64,000 nt of DNA from Muscardinus avellanarius (taxonomy: Eukaryota > Chordata > Mammalia > Rodentia > Gliridae), in contig OY726567.1 of NCBI GenBank assembly GCA_963383645.1, positions 63,891,234 through 63,955,233 on the forward strand. The letters run 5' to 3'. The stretch's first letter is position 1, and the number at the start of each line of letters is the position of its first letter. The position numbers and the translations under genes were made by a program. Under the pieces are notes generated by a model. It had not been told where the DNA came from, made no database searches, and worked only from the letters and a program-made list of their open reading frames with translations. Below, piece by piece: positions 11,640-22,989 of the stretch.

Positions 11640-12999
11640 TCAGCAGAGAGGGCCTCTGCAGTCTCTCAGTGTGCAAATATCAAGTGCCACTGGCACCTTT
11701 CCTGCTGTAAGCCTGGTTCTCTAAGTCTTTCTCAGTCTATGCAGATGGTTGGTATCAATGGGGCCAGATCTAGTGTTAAGCAAAGGTCACCCTCCACGTT
11801 TTCCTCAGATTTGAAGTCTCAGTCTCTCCCTACGTGTGTAGGTGGTGTATGGCTCTGAGACCAAATCAATGTAAAAGTCTCTGTTCTCCACAGCTAGGGT
11901 TGGGCTGGTCTGACTTTTCCCTGTTCACAGTTGGGTGGTCTGTGGTGATCCTGAAGATCCTACTAGTTGGGTTTAGTGTTAAGCATAGGTCTCCCCCTAC
12001 ATGTCCCACTGGTCAGAGCCTGAGTCTGTCTGAGCCTCTCAGCAGACTCCACCCCACCTTTTATAGTTGAACCGCAAAGTCTCAGACCCAGGGAATTTAT
12101 CATGGCTGTGTGAATCCCTGGGGGTGCTGTGCTGGGCACTGTCCTGTGGAAATCACAACTTCATTTATGGTGTTATTGAGCATAGCTCTGGATCTCTGGA
12201 GGGCATGGTAAGCTCAGCCACCACTGCTGCAAGTTATAGACTCCATCCCCCTCCTCGCTGGGTTGAATTACAGAGTCTCAGACCCAGGGAGTTTATCATG
12301 GCTGCGCTAGTCCCTGGGGGCACCATGATGGGTGTTCTCCTGCAGAGACCGTAGCTTCATTTACAGTTTTGGTGTGTGCCAGTCTGGATCTCTGGAGGGT
12401 GTGTTGTGTTTGGCTGCCACTGTTACAAGTTGTAGCCAGTGTTTGCGGAAGAGGAAATGACTAAAAATTCTGATGATCTGAAGCTGCTTACTTCAGGTCT
12501 TTGGAAGTTTTCCTTATGGTCCCTCAAGGCAGGTGCAATGAGGCAAGATGGCACCGCTGTGGTGCCCTCAGCTGTAAGGCAGGCAGGTTTCTTTTCTTGT
12601 AATGAGGTCCACTCTGGATCCCTGGAGGGCATGGTGAGTTCAGCCACCACTGTTAGAGGTTGTAGCCTAAGTCTGCATTGAAGAACTGATGGCTTACAAC
12701 CCTGATGGTCTTCAGCTATTCACTTCATGTCCTTGGTTTTCCATTTCATCTCTGGAGTTGGTGTTGTGCAGCAAGATGGAGCTGCTGTGGTGCCTGCCGC
12801 TGCAAGGCAGACGGGTTTCTTTTCTGCTCTCCGATCAGTCTTCTAATCTTCTATTTCCCTGTCTCTTGTATCTGTCATTTTTATTTCTCTACTGATAGTA
12901 TTTTCTGGCATTATAGAATGCTGTTTTTGAGGCAATGGAGATTGGGTATCAGCAAAACTTGTATGTGCTGCTTCCCTCATTCACCATCTTCCCACAAGT
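11640..12999 (-). repeat. Tandem monomers in the 5' UTR of the outer L1
   Basis: Repeated blocks recur about every 200-220 bp. CTCAGACCCAGGGA occurs at about 12083 and 12278. A TCTGGATCYCTGGAGGG block occurs at about 12187, 12391 and 12613. A GCAAGATGG...GCTGTGGTGCC block occurs at about 12542 and 12771. This resembles monomer-type L1 promoters known from mouse; the function here is inferred. Confidence 0.6.
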
Positions 13000-13200
13000 C
13001 AATATTGTTCTGTTAAAGGAAAATAAACCATCATGGGTTTTCCCCTTCCAGATAGGTATTATTCTCAACACTTCAATGGAAAATCGTATGTATACATATT
13101 CACAAATAATCTGAAAGAAACCCCATAAGAGACTCAGCTCTAGAGTACTTTATGTTTATAAGGCTCCATTAGAAAGAGTGGGGTGTTTACACAACTAGAC
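13000..13200. other. Unassigned AT-rich DNA
   Basis: No gene or repeat recognised between the L1 5' end and the older L1 fragment. Confidence 0.3.
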
Positions 13201-13606
13201 TGTGAAATAATTTAAATATAAAAAGTTTCATCAAATTCAACATCATTTTTTATAAAATTCATGAATAAATTAAGTACAGATCATACCTTAAAACAATAAA
13301 GGATGAACATAACCAAACCATAGCCAGCATGATAATAAACAGGGACAGTTTCTCCTGACATAGAAACAACAAAAGGATATTCACTCTTACCTTATTATTC
13401 AACATTAATAAAAATTCTAGTTTGAATAATCAGGCAAGAGAAAGAAATACAAAGAATACAAACAGAAAAGGAGATAGTCCAATTAGTGATTTGAAGATAA
13501 TATGACTACTAGATAATCCTAAGTACTGCATCAAAATAACTTTATAACTAATCAAATTTAGCAAAGTAGTAGGATACAAAATAAGTATAAAAAAGCATAT
13601 TTTTCT
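13201..13606 (+). mobile_element. Old L1 ORF2 fragment (reverse transcriptase region)
   Basis: Diverged plus-strand match to the RT region of ancient L1 (CCATAGCCAGCATGATAATA, then the AGTTTGAATAATCAGGCAAG block). Stops throughout. Confidence 0.6.
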
Positions 13607-14491
13607 TTTTTATATTTTTATTGGTGCATTATAGCTTCACATCATAATGTAGTTCATAGCGATAGTGGCATATATGCACACAGCACTTGGTGGGCTTTCT
13701 CTTTGCTCTCTCCCCACTTCCTCTTAGTCTGCATACATAATACTGAGATTGGCAATGGCATTCGCATATATGTACAAAACATAAATGGAAGTGTCTTCTT
13801 TGTTCATTCTCCTCCCCTCTTAATCTTCCCCATTTCTCCACTGGGGGTTCTTCTCCATCATCTAAAGTCTCTTTTAAATTAAAATTATTTCCTAGCTTCT
13901 ATATACGAGAGAAATATACCTTTCACTTTGTAACTGGATAATCTCACTTAACATAATGTCCTCCAGGTCTATTCATTTTCCTGCAAATGACAGAATTTTG
14001 TACTTCTTGAATGCTCAGTAGAATTCCATTGTGCGTATATCTCATAACTTCATAATCCATTCACTGATCGATGTCCAGGTTGGTTCCATAATTTGAATAT
14101 TGTGAATTGTGCTGGATACCATGCATCACTATACTACTCTGATTTTAGTCCCTTTGGAAAGAAGCCTAGGAGTGGTGTAGCTGAATCATATGATGGATCC
14201 ATTCCATTTTCTTAGGAATCTCCACATTGATCTCGATGGTGGCTGGAATAAGTTGGAAACCCAACAAGAGTATGTTACAGCTCATATTTCCCCACATATC
14301 CCCACATACACGTCAGCACTTATTGTGTTTGGCTGCTTGGTGATTATCATTCTTATTGCAGTTAGATGGAATCTCAGTGTGGTTTTGATTTGTATCTCAC
14401 TGATTGCTAATTCTTTTGAACATTTTTTCATTTTTTATTGGCTATTTGTATTTCTTTTGCAAAGAGCTCACTTAGTCTACTTGCCCATTTT

Positions 14492-14814
14492 TTTTTTTTT
14501 TGGTGCATTGTATCCATACATCTTACTGGGATACAAGACTTGTTTAGAAATACACATGCACATATCACCCAATTAGCCCCTACCCAATCACTGCCCCATT
14601 TCCTCCCCATCCCTCCTTCCTATGCTTGGCTTAGTGATGGACTTTGATATGTTTAAGTACATCATGTGCTTTTAGAGAGTATCCTTCTTCCCCCTCCCAT
14701 CCCCTCAGTTAGGTCACCTTATTTGCTCCTCTGTAGGATCTCCTTCTTCATCTAGAGTTCCTTCTGTTACTCATTTCTCCTTAGCTTTCACATATTCAGG
14801 AAAGCATCTATTTT
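14492..14814 (-). mobile_element. L1 3' UTR fragment
   Basis: Starts at a poly(T) and reads on the minus strand as an L1 3' UTR of the older type (GGTGCATTGTATCCATACAT). It abuts a second, younger L1 3' UTR at 14815, so this is a separate truncated copy or a rearranged end. Confidence 0.6.
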
Positions 14815-15259
14815 TCTTTTGTGGAACGTATTGAAAATGGCATACATTCAGACTATGCTTGGTACCCTCTCTCCTTCCCCATCACCCCTCCCAAAAATGA
14901 GTGTCCAGGTTAACCATGCTATATATTTTTACACACACTTTGATGTAGCTCCTTCATTAATCAACCTCAGCATTCTTCCTCTCCTATCCTTCCATTCTAG
15001 CTTTGATCAGGTTTCTCCTCCATTGTCTGCAGTCCCTCTGGTATACCTAATACTCCCTAGTTTGGGCATATTAGAGTAAACTTAAGTCCTTTCTCTTTCT
15101 GTGCTTTCTGATCTCGCTTAACAATGTTCTCCAGGTCTTTCCATCTTCTTGCAAATGACATGATTTTGTTCTTTTTTCTTATAGCTGAGTAGAATTCCAT
15201 TGTAATTCCCACAATTTGCAATCCATTCATCTGTTGACAGGGACCTAGGTTGGTTCCAT

Positions 15260-15849
15260 TGAAGGACCAAAGTTACTCCATGACAGGCTCCAGTGAAAGC
15301 TTTGCAAAGAATAGGCCTAAGTTTCTGTTTTGTTAAATTTCTGTAACCCATTGTCCCTTTTCCTGGAAAAACTGTTAACTGTGCTAATCTGACCTTTCCC
15401 TAGCAACAGCCAATAGGTGTTGAGAACATCTAGGTCTGGAATTCGCAGAAAACCCATGTAAACTGGGCAAGGTCACTCTGCCCAGCGCAAGAGATTTCCA
15501 CCAATCCTGAACAGTCTTGAGATAAGCGCTGTGGGCCAAGCCAATCAGCCTAACATCCACCTAATATGGCCAATACTTCCTTGGTGATGACCCTTGCCTG
15601 AGGAGCAAAAGCTAAACCGGGGAAGGCAAGCAACAGCAGGCTTTTGTTTCAAGCTAACCAATCAGTGTAGAGATGGGTTGGGATGCCTTTCTAAAGGATA
15701 AAAGCTTTGTTCTGGAGGAGCAAAGGGCTCTTTCTCCATGACCACTGCATTGGTGTGTGTGGAGAGCCCAAGCTCGAATAAAAGCCCTCCTGAGTTTGCA
15801 TCAGAATTGGCTCCTGGTGGTCTTTGGTGGATAACAGACTGGTATTTCA
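15260..15849 (+). mobile_element. Solo LTR of a gammaretrovirus-like endogenous retrovirus
   Basis: This 590-bp block starts TGAAGGACC and ends TATTTCA, giving matching TGAA/TTCA termini. It is flanked by the 4-bp duplication CCAT (15256-15259 and 15850-15853) that splits an L1 sentence. It holds several CCAAT motifs (AGCCAAT about 15407, then ACCAATC and GCCAATC), a TATA-like GGATAAAAGC near 15698 and AATAAA near 15778, followed by a short U5. No internal genes are present. The layout U3-R-U5 and the 4-bp duplication fit class I ERVs. Confidence 0.8.
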
Positions 15850-17327
15850 CCATATTTTGGCTATTATGAATTGTGCTGCTATGAACATGGGTATGCATAT
15901 GTTACTGTAGTTCTCTAATTTCAACCCTTTTGGAAAGATACCCAGGAGTGATAAAGCCAGATTGTATGGTGGGTCTATTCCCAGTTTTCTGAGGAATCTC
16001 CACACTGATCTCCATAGAGGCTGAACTAGTTTGCACTTCCGTGTAAAAGAATTCCACTTTCCCCACATCCTCTCCAGCATTCGTTGTTATTTGAATTCTT
16101 ACCACTCTGATTGGGGTTAGATGGAATTTTATAGTTTTGATTTGCATCTCCCTGATGGCTAATGATGTTGAACATCTTTTCATGTGTCTGTTGGCCATTT
16201 GTGTCTCTTCTGAAGTTCAGTTCAGTGGCCCATTTCTTGATTGTGTTGTTTTGCTAGTGTAGAGTCTTTTGAGCTCTTTGTATATTCTGGATATTAGCCC
16301 TCTATCAGAGTGGTGGCTGGTAAAGATCTTCTCCCATTCTATAGGCTTTCTCTTTAGGTTCTTGATGGTTTCGTTTGATGAAACTTTTTAGTTTGATGCC
16401 ATCCCATTTGTTAATTCTTGGTTTAATTTCCTGCGCTTTGGAGATCTTGAGAAAGTTACTGCCTGTGCCTATATGTTGAGTGTTGAGCCAATGCCATCTT
16501 CTAATAACTTCACAGTCTCTGGTATAATTTTTAAGTCTTTGATCCATCTCGAGTTGATTCCTGTGCATGGTGAGAGGTAAGGATTTCATTCCATCTTTCT
16601 ATAAATGGATAGCCATTTGTTGAAAAGGCTGTCTTTTCTCCAGCATAGAAATTTGGCCCCTTTGTCAAAGATCAATTGACTATAGGTGTATAGATTTTTG
16701 TATCTTTTATTTGAATCCATTGGTCAGTCTGCCTGTTGTTGTGCCAATACCATGCTGTTTTTTTTTTTTTTTTTTTTTACTATTATTGCTCTATAGTATA
16801 ATTTGAAGTCCAGAATTGTGATGCTTCCTGCCTGATTTTTATTGCTGAGGATTGCTTTGGCTATTCTGGGTCTTTTTCTCCTTAGGAAATTCATGACTCA
16901 TTTCTCTAGGTCTATGAAGAATGTCATTGGTATTTTAATAGGAATTGCATTGAATCTATAGATAGAATCACTTTGGCAAAATGGCCATTTTGATGATATT
17001 TATTCTGCCTATCCATGAGCAAGGAAGATCTTTCCATCTTCCAAGGTCTTCAATTTCTTTAATATTTTATAATTTTTGTCATAGAGGTCTTTTAAATTTT
17101 TTGTTAGGCTTATTCCTAAGTATTTTATTGGTTTTGAAGTTATAGTGAATGGAATTGTTTTGTTTCTTTAATTGTGGATTGTTGGTATAAAGGAAAGCAA
17201 CTGATTTCTTTAGATTGATTTTGTATTCTGCAACTCTGCTGAACTGATTAATAAGCTCCAGTAGTCTTCTGGTTGAATTCTTTGGGTCTTCTAGATAAAG
17301 GATCATGTCATCTGCAAATAAGGATAC

Positions 17328-17524
17328 TTTTTTTTTGTGTGTGTGTGGGGGGGGGTACTGGGGTTCCTGGAAGTCCTTCTACCTTCGGGCTATACTCCCA
17401 GACCTATTTCTTATTTTATTTGGAAACAGAGTCTCTTAAGCCAGCACGGCTGGCTCCGAACCTGCAAGATCCTCCTGTTTCCGCCTCCCAAGCACGGGGT
17501 TTACAAGTGCGCGCCACCATCTAG
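17328..17524 (-). mobile_element. Dimeric B1/ID-type SINE
   Basis: Poly(T)/TG-rich start, the GGTACTGGGGTTCCTGGAAG right-half type, and a B1-like half ending GTGCGCGCCACCATCTAGC; inserted in L1 ORF2. Confidence 0.85.
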
Positions 17525-18353
17525 CAAATGATAGTTTTCTTGTTTTCCTTTGATTTCTGTCATGGCAAGTGTCTCAAGGAGTATATTGAAAAGGAGTTGG
17601 GATAGTGGGTATCCTTGTCTTGTTCCTGATTTTAGAGGAAATTCTTGCCATTTTTCCCCATTCAATATGATGTTGGCTTTGGGATTATATATTGCCTTAA
17701 TGATATTGAAATATGTTCCTTCTATTCCAATTTTCTGCAGTGTTAACATAAATGGGTGTTGGATTTTGTCAAATGCTTTTTCAGCATCTACTGATATGTG
17801 GTTTTTGTTCTCAGTTCTTGTTCTCAGTTCTATTTATGTGGTGAATAACATGTATTGATTTGAGTATGTTGAACCAGCCTTGCTTTTCTGGGATAAAATT
17901 GACTTGGTCATGGTGTACAATTCTCTTTATATGGCTATGAATGTGTATAGCTAGAATTTTGTTTAGAAATTTTGCATCTATGTACATCAATGTTATTGGC
18001 CTGTAATTTTCTTTCTTGAGGTATCTTTATTTGGTTTGCGAATTAGTGTGATATTGGCCTCATAGAAGGAATTTGGGAGACTTCCATCTCTTTCAATTTC
18101 CCGGAAGAGTTTGTGAAGTATTGGCATTAGTTCTTCACTGAAGGTTTTGAGGAATTCAGATGGAAACCCATCTGGGCCTGAGGTTTTCTTTGATGGCAGA
18201 ATTTTTTATTGCTGTTTCTATTTCTTTGCTTGTTATTGGTTTAGGTTTGCTATGTCCTCTTCGTTCAGTTTAGGTAGGTTATATGTGTTTAGAAATCTGC
18301 CAGTTTCTTCCATGTTTTCCAGTCCATTGAAGTATAAATTTTCAAAATAGTTT

Positions 18354-18558
18354 TTTTTTTCTTTTTGGTGGTACTGGGGTTCCTGGAAGCCCTTCTACCT
18401 CCGGGCTACACTCCCAGACCTATTTTTTTTTTTTTACTTTTTTTATTTGGAAACAGGGTCTCTTAAAGCCAGCACACTTGGCTGGCTTTGAACCCACACA
18501 ATCCTCCTTCTCTGCCTCCCAAGTGCGGGTATTACAAGCGTGCGCCACCACGCCTGGC
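18354..18558 (-). mobile_element. Dimeric B1/ID-type SINE with clear target duplication
   Basis: Flanked by TTCAAAATAGTTT at 18341-18353 and 18559-18571 within L1 ORF2. It contains both the ID-like and B1-like halves. Confidence 0.9.
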
Positions 18559-19345
18559 TTCAAAATAGTTTCTGATAATCCTTTAAATTTCCTCACTGTC
18601 TGTGGTGATGTATCCCTTTTATTTCTGATTTTAATAATCTGAGTTTTTTCTTTTGGTTAGGTTGGCCAGGGATTTGTCAAACTTATTCTTTTCAAAAAAC
18701 CAGCCTTTTTTGTTGATTCTCTGAATTGTTTTTTGTTCTCTATTTCATTTATTTATGCTTTGATTTTAATAATTTCCTGCCTTCTGCTGGCTTTGGGATT
18801 ACACTGTTGCACATTTTCTACTTCCTTGAGATGTGTCTTTAGGTTGTTTACTTGGTTACTCTGTTCTTATGTTGGCAATCAATGCTATAAACTTTCCCCT
18901 AACGCTGCCTTCAGAGTGCTCCATAAATTTTGTTGTTTCTCTATTTTCATTTAATTCTAGAAATTTCTCTTCTAATCTCTGATCTTACCCACTCATCATT
19001 CAATAGTGTATCATTCAACCTCTATGTATTTAAGTAGTTTATTTTAGATTTCCTGTTGTTGATTTCTATTTTCATTCCATTATGGTCTGAAAAGATACAG
19101 GGAATTATATTACATCTTTTGAATTTGCTGGTTCTTGCTTTGTGGCCCAGGATGTGCGCTATTTTGGAGAAGGTTCCATGGCCACTTGCCATTTTTGACT
19201 ATGTTGCTTATGTAGCAGTAAAGTTCTTAAGTTCTTTGTGTATTCTAGATATTAGTCCTCTATTGGAGAAATAGGTGGCAAAGATCTCGCATTCTTTTGG
19301 TTCTCTATTAAGTTTCTTGATGGTTTACTTTAAACAGCAGCTTAT

Positions 19346-19734
19346 CTAAACATCAAAAGTCATTCTGCAAAGAAAAATCAGAAAGATATTTTTATTCACA
19401 AGAGCCAGAGAAATAAAAAAAAAGCTAAGAGTTAAGCTAATAAAAGATGTGAACATTTCTACAATGAAAATTATAAAAGATTAAACATGGAAATTAATAA
19501 GTAAAATAAAAGGTGCAAAGGCCTCCCACATTCATGGACTTAGGGAAATAATAATGAAATGACTACATTACTCAAGGCAATGTACAGATTAAATGTGATC
19601 TCCACAAAACTAACAATGACATTCTTACCAGAGCTCTAAAAACAATCCTAAAATTCATATGGTAATAGAAACAACCCTAAATAGCCAACACATTACTGAG
19701 AAAAAAAATAGCAAATATGTATTGCCACTGTAAG
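19346..19734 (+). mobile_element. Old L1 ORF2 fragment, left half
   Basis: A diverged plus-strand RT-region fragment (CACATTCATGGACTTAGGGA, AAATTCATATGGTAATAGAA). It continues after the insertion at 22463-22850. Confidence 0.65.
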
Positions 19735-22462
19735 AAAAACTTCATGGACTTCTGGGAAGATGGTGACTGAGAAAAGCAGCGTTTACAAGTCCTGCTAACA
19801 CTTGATCTCTACTGCCACAAAATCAGTGCTTTTCATAGCCAGAAAATACTATCAGCAGAGAAATAAAGCTATAAATACAAGGGACAGAGGAAAAAGAAGA
19901 CTAGAAGAACAACCAGAGACCAGAAAAGTAAACAGCCTGCACTGTGGCAGCAGATGCCGCACCTGCGCCATCTTCCCTCACAGCACCAGGCTTCAATGAA
20001 GAAAGGTAAACAAGGAGCTGAAGTGAGCATCTGCACATCACTTGGGTGTAACTCAGCAGTTTTTTTTAGCACAAAGAACATCTAAAACTCCCAGTGGCCA
20101 AGCTCATCACACCCTCCAGGGACTCAGAATGGAGCTCAAAACCAGAAAAGAAATATGCCAGCCTCACGACAGAGGGCGTGACGGTGGCGCCATATTGCCA
20201 GCAGCAGCGGCGAGTCCCCCTAAAAACAGGAACAAGATAAGGATGTCTATTACTACCACTTCTCTTTAATATGGTACTAGAGACTCTAGCCAGAGCAATA
20301 AGGCAAGAAAAGGAAATCAAAGGAGTTAAAATAGGAAAAGAAGAACTCAAACTTTCACTATTTGCAGATGACATGATACTATATTTTGAAAACTCAACAA
20401 ACTCAACCAAAAGGCTTATAGAACTGATCAACAAATTCAGCAAAGTGTCTGGATACAAAATCAATTTTTAAAAATCAGAAGCTTTTCTGTACACCAACCA
20501 TAAATCCACTGAAAAAGAAATTCAGAAAACACTTTCACTCAGGATCTCCCACAAAAAAATAAAATACTTAGGAATAAACTTAAGCAAGGAGGTAAAAGAC
20601 CTCTACAAAGAAAATTATAAAACATTGGAAAAAGAAATCAAAGAAGATCTTAGAAGATGAAAAAAATCTTCCATGTTCATGGATTAGCAGAATAAATATC
20701 ATTAAAATGGCCATCCTTCGAAAAGTGATCTACATATTCAAAGCAATGCCCATTAAACTACCAAGATCATTCCTCACAAATATTGAAAAATCAGTCCTTA
20801 AATTTATCTGGAATAACAAAAAGCCCAGAATAGCCAAAGTAGTGCTCAGCAATATAAACCATGCAGGAGGAATCACAATATCTGACTTTAAAGTATACTA
20901 CAAAGCCATTGTAATAAAAACAGCATGGTACTGGCACAAAAAACAGATACATAGACCAATGGAGAAGAATAGAAGACCCAGAAACAAGCTCACACACTTT
21001 CTGTCAATTAATTTTTGACAAAGGGGCTAAAAACATACACTGGAAAAAAGATAGCTTGTTCAACCAATGGTGTTGGCAAAACTGGTTAATCATATGCAGA
21101 AAATTGGAAATTAATCCCACTTTCTCACCCTGCACAAGAGTCAATTCAAGATGGATCAAAGACTTGGAATTTTAAACCAGAGACCCCGAAAATACTTGAA
21201 GAGGGCATAGGTCCAACACTGCAACACATAGGCACAAAGAAACACTTAACAAGACCCCAAAGGCACAACAAATTAAAAGGTGAATCAATACATGGGACTG
21301 CATGAAACTTAAGAGTTTCTGTTAAGCAAAGAAAACTGTCAAGACCCTCAACTGAGAGCCAATAGAATGGGAGAAGATTTTTGCCACCGACACCTTCGAT
21401 AGAGGACTAATAACTAGAATATACAGAGAACTCAAGAAACTTAATATTAAAAAAAAATCAGCCAAACAAAAAATGGGCAAGTGAACTAAATAGATACTTC
21501 ATGAAAGAAGAAATTCAAATGGCCAATAAATGCATGAAAAAATGCTCAACATCACTGGCAATCAGAGAGACGCAAATCAAAACTTCCCTGAGATTTCACC
21601 AAATTCCAACTAGAATGGCAATCATTCAAAAAACAAACAACAACAAATGCTGGCAAGAATGTGAAGAAGTAGGAATTCTAAAACATTGTTGGTGGGATTG
21701 CAAATTAGTGCAACCACTTTGGAAAACAGTATGGAGAATCCTCAGAAGAATGGGAACAAATCTACCATTTGATCCAGCAATACCACTTCTGGGTATCTAC
21801 CCAAAATAAAGCAAACCAAACTACCAAACTAATGTATGTGTATCTATGTTCATAGCTGCACAATTCGCCATAGCCAAACTATGGAACCAGCCAAGATGTC
21901 CATCAACAGATGAATGGATTACAAAACTGTGGGCTATGTACACAATGGAATTTTACTCAGCCATCAAAAAAAAAAAAAACAACTAAATTGCAGCATTTAC
22001 AGGGAAATGGATGGATCTTGAGGATATTATGGTAAGTGAGATTAGTCAGTCACAAAAAATAAGAAATCAGATGCTTTCCCAAATATGTGAGAGTTAGGGA
22101 GAAATAGGTCATAGGAGGAACTCTAGAAGAAAAAGGAAATCCTATAAAGGAGCAAACAAGACAACCTAAATGAGGGGATGGGAGGGGGAAGAAGGAAATT
22201 CTCTAAAACACACAATGTACTTAAACATATTGAAGTCAACCAGTAAGCCAAGCAAGGGAAGGAAGGATGGAGAGGGAATCGGTTGGGAATTGGGTAGGCA
22301 CTAAATGGGTGATGTGTACATGTATGTCCACACACTTTTTTTTACCCCAATGTGATGTATTAATATAATGCAACAATAAACAATTAAAAAACAAAAACAA
22401 AGTGATATACTCGTATATGCACAGAACATCACTTGGTGAAAAAGAAAAAAAAAACTTTATGG
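19735..22462 (+). mobile_element. Internally deleted L1 with 5' UTR joined to reverse transcriptase region
   Basis: The element starts at 19748 with the L1 5' terminus (CTTCTGGGAAGATGG) and is flanked by AAAAACTTCATGG (19735-19747) and AAAAACTTTATGG (22450-22462). About 470 bp of 5' UTR is followed near 20216 directly by the ORF2 RT region; ORF1, the endonuclease and the RT N-terminus are missing. The FADDMILY motif is readable at 20358-20381, and ORF2 continues with stops to about 21810, then the 3' UTR to about 22385. About 45 bases of other sequence lie between the first A-rich tail and the final A run. Confidence 0.75.
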
Positions 22463-22855
22463 TATTGTCATAAGACGCTTTGTATTACAGAAGTGGAACA
22501 GAAGTTCTAGAAGTAAATCCACACAATCTTTAGCCAATGGATTCTAGACAAGGGTGCCCCAAATAAACACTGGAGAAAAAAACAACTGCCTCAACAAATG
22601 ATGCTGGAAAAACTGGATAGTCTCAGAGTGTAAGATTGAAACTAGGCCCTACTGCCCTGTACAAAAATCAACTCCAAGTGCCTCAAAGACCTTAATGTAG
22701 CACGTGAAAATTTGGAAGTAGAAGAAAGCATGAGGGAAACAACAGGGCTTTGGCACAGAAATTATTTCCTGGATAGATCTCCAATTGCCTTGGAAGCAAA
22801 TACAGAAATTGACTGATGAAATTACATTAAAAAGCAAAAGCTAAAATAATGCATA
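22463..22855 (+). mobile_element. Old L1 ORF2 fragment, right half
   Basis: Continuation of the copy at 19346-19734. It contains the C-terminal ORF2 signature (CAAATGATGCTGGAAAAACTG, then a GAAACTAGGCCC block), all with stops. Confidence 0.65.
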
Positions 22856-22989
22856 ATTAACAAACTGGGACCAGAATAAAGACTCAAAGAAGTTAATCAC
22901 AATGAAAAAATGAAAAATAAACACGGAATCAGTGAATGAATGAGTACTATCAGATGAGCACTAAGGAAGAACAAATATTGTTTCAAGTA

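Larger units (their letters stand above)
4020..12999 (-). mobile_element. Outer L1, 5'-complete but lacking its 3' UTR, with nested insertion
   Basis: Read on the minus strand, the element begins with a 5' end near 12999 (GGGAAGATGG), runs through a 1.35-kb 5' UTR and into ORF1 (about 11200-10192). It is interrupted by a nested element at 7435-10177, resumes with the ORF1 C-terminus at 7434, and continues through ORF2 (endonuclease about 7250-6500, reverse transcriptase about 5950-4860) to 4020. The direct repeat TCCCAATCTAATTT at 7421-7434 and 10178-10191 proves that the two halves were once joined. The 3' UTR is absent; the element stops against a plus-strand L1 tail and an ID fragment. Both reading frames are broken by many stops and indels, for example around the FSEVSGYKIN-like block near 5090. 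Confidence 0.8.
14815..19183 (-). mobile_element. Younger L1, 5'-truncated in the ORF2 endonuclease region
   Basis: The minus strand reads the 3' UTR (14815-15110), the ORF2 C-terminus, the RT region and part of the endonuclease, ending near 19183. The same family is seen nearly complete at 40540-48006. ORF2 fragments are readable at 16198-15902 and 17306-17079 ([16 protein letters not shown]) but stops and indels occur throughout. The copy is interrupted by an LTR at 15260-15849 and SINEs at 17328-17524 and 18354-18558. Confidence 0.8.
13607..19345 (-). mobile_element. L1 3' portion split by a nested L1
   Basis: A minus-strand L1 3' UTR and ORF2 C-terminus at 13607-14490 resume at 19184-19345. 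The shared junction sequence ACTTGCC(C)ATTTTT lies at 14479 and 19184, so the intervening block was inserted into this older copy. Confidence 0.7.

Noticed and set aside
3990..13000. Several open frames of 60-110 codons as host genes
   Set aside because: All coincide with L1 ORF1, ORF2 or their antisense strands within the nested L1 block.
19748..20230. The 5' UTR-RT fusion as a spliced L1 retrocopy
   Set aside because: The acceptor side lacks an AG in sibling copies as far as I can align by eye, so splicing is not supported; left open in the findings.
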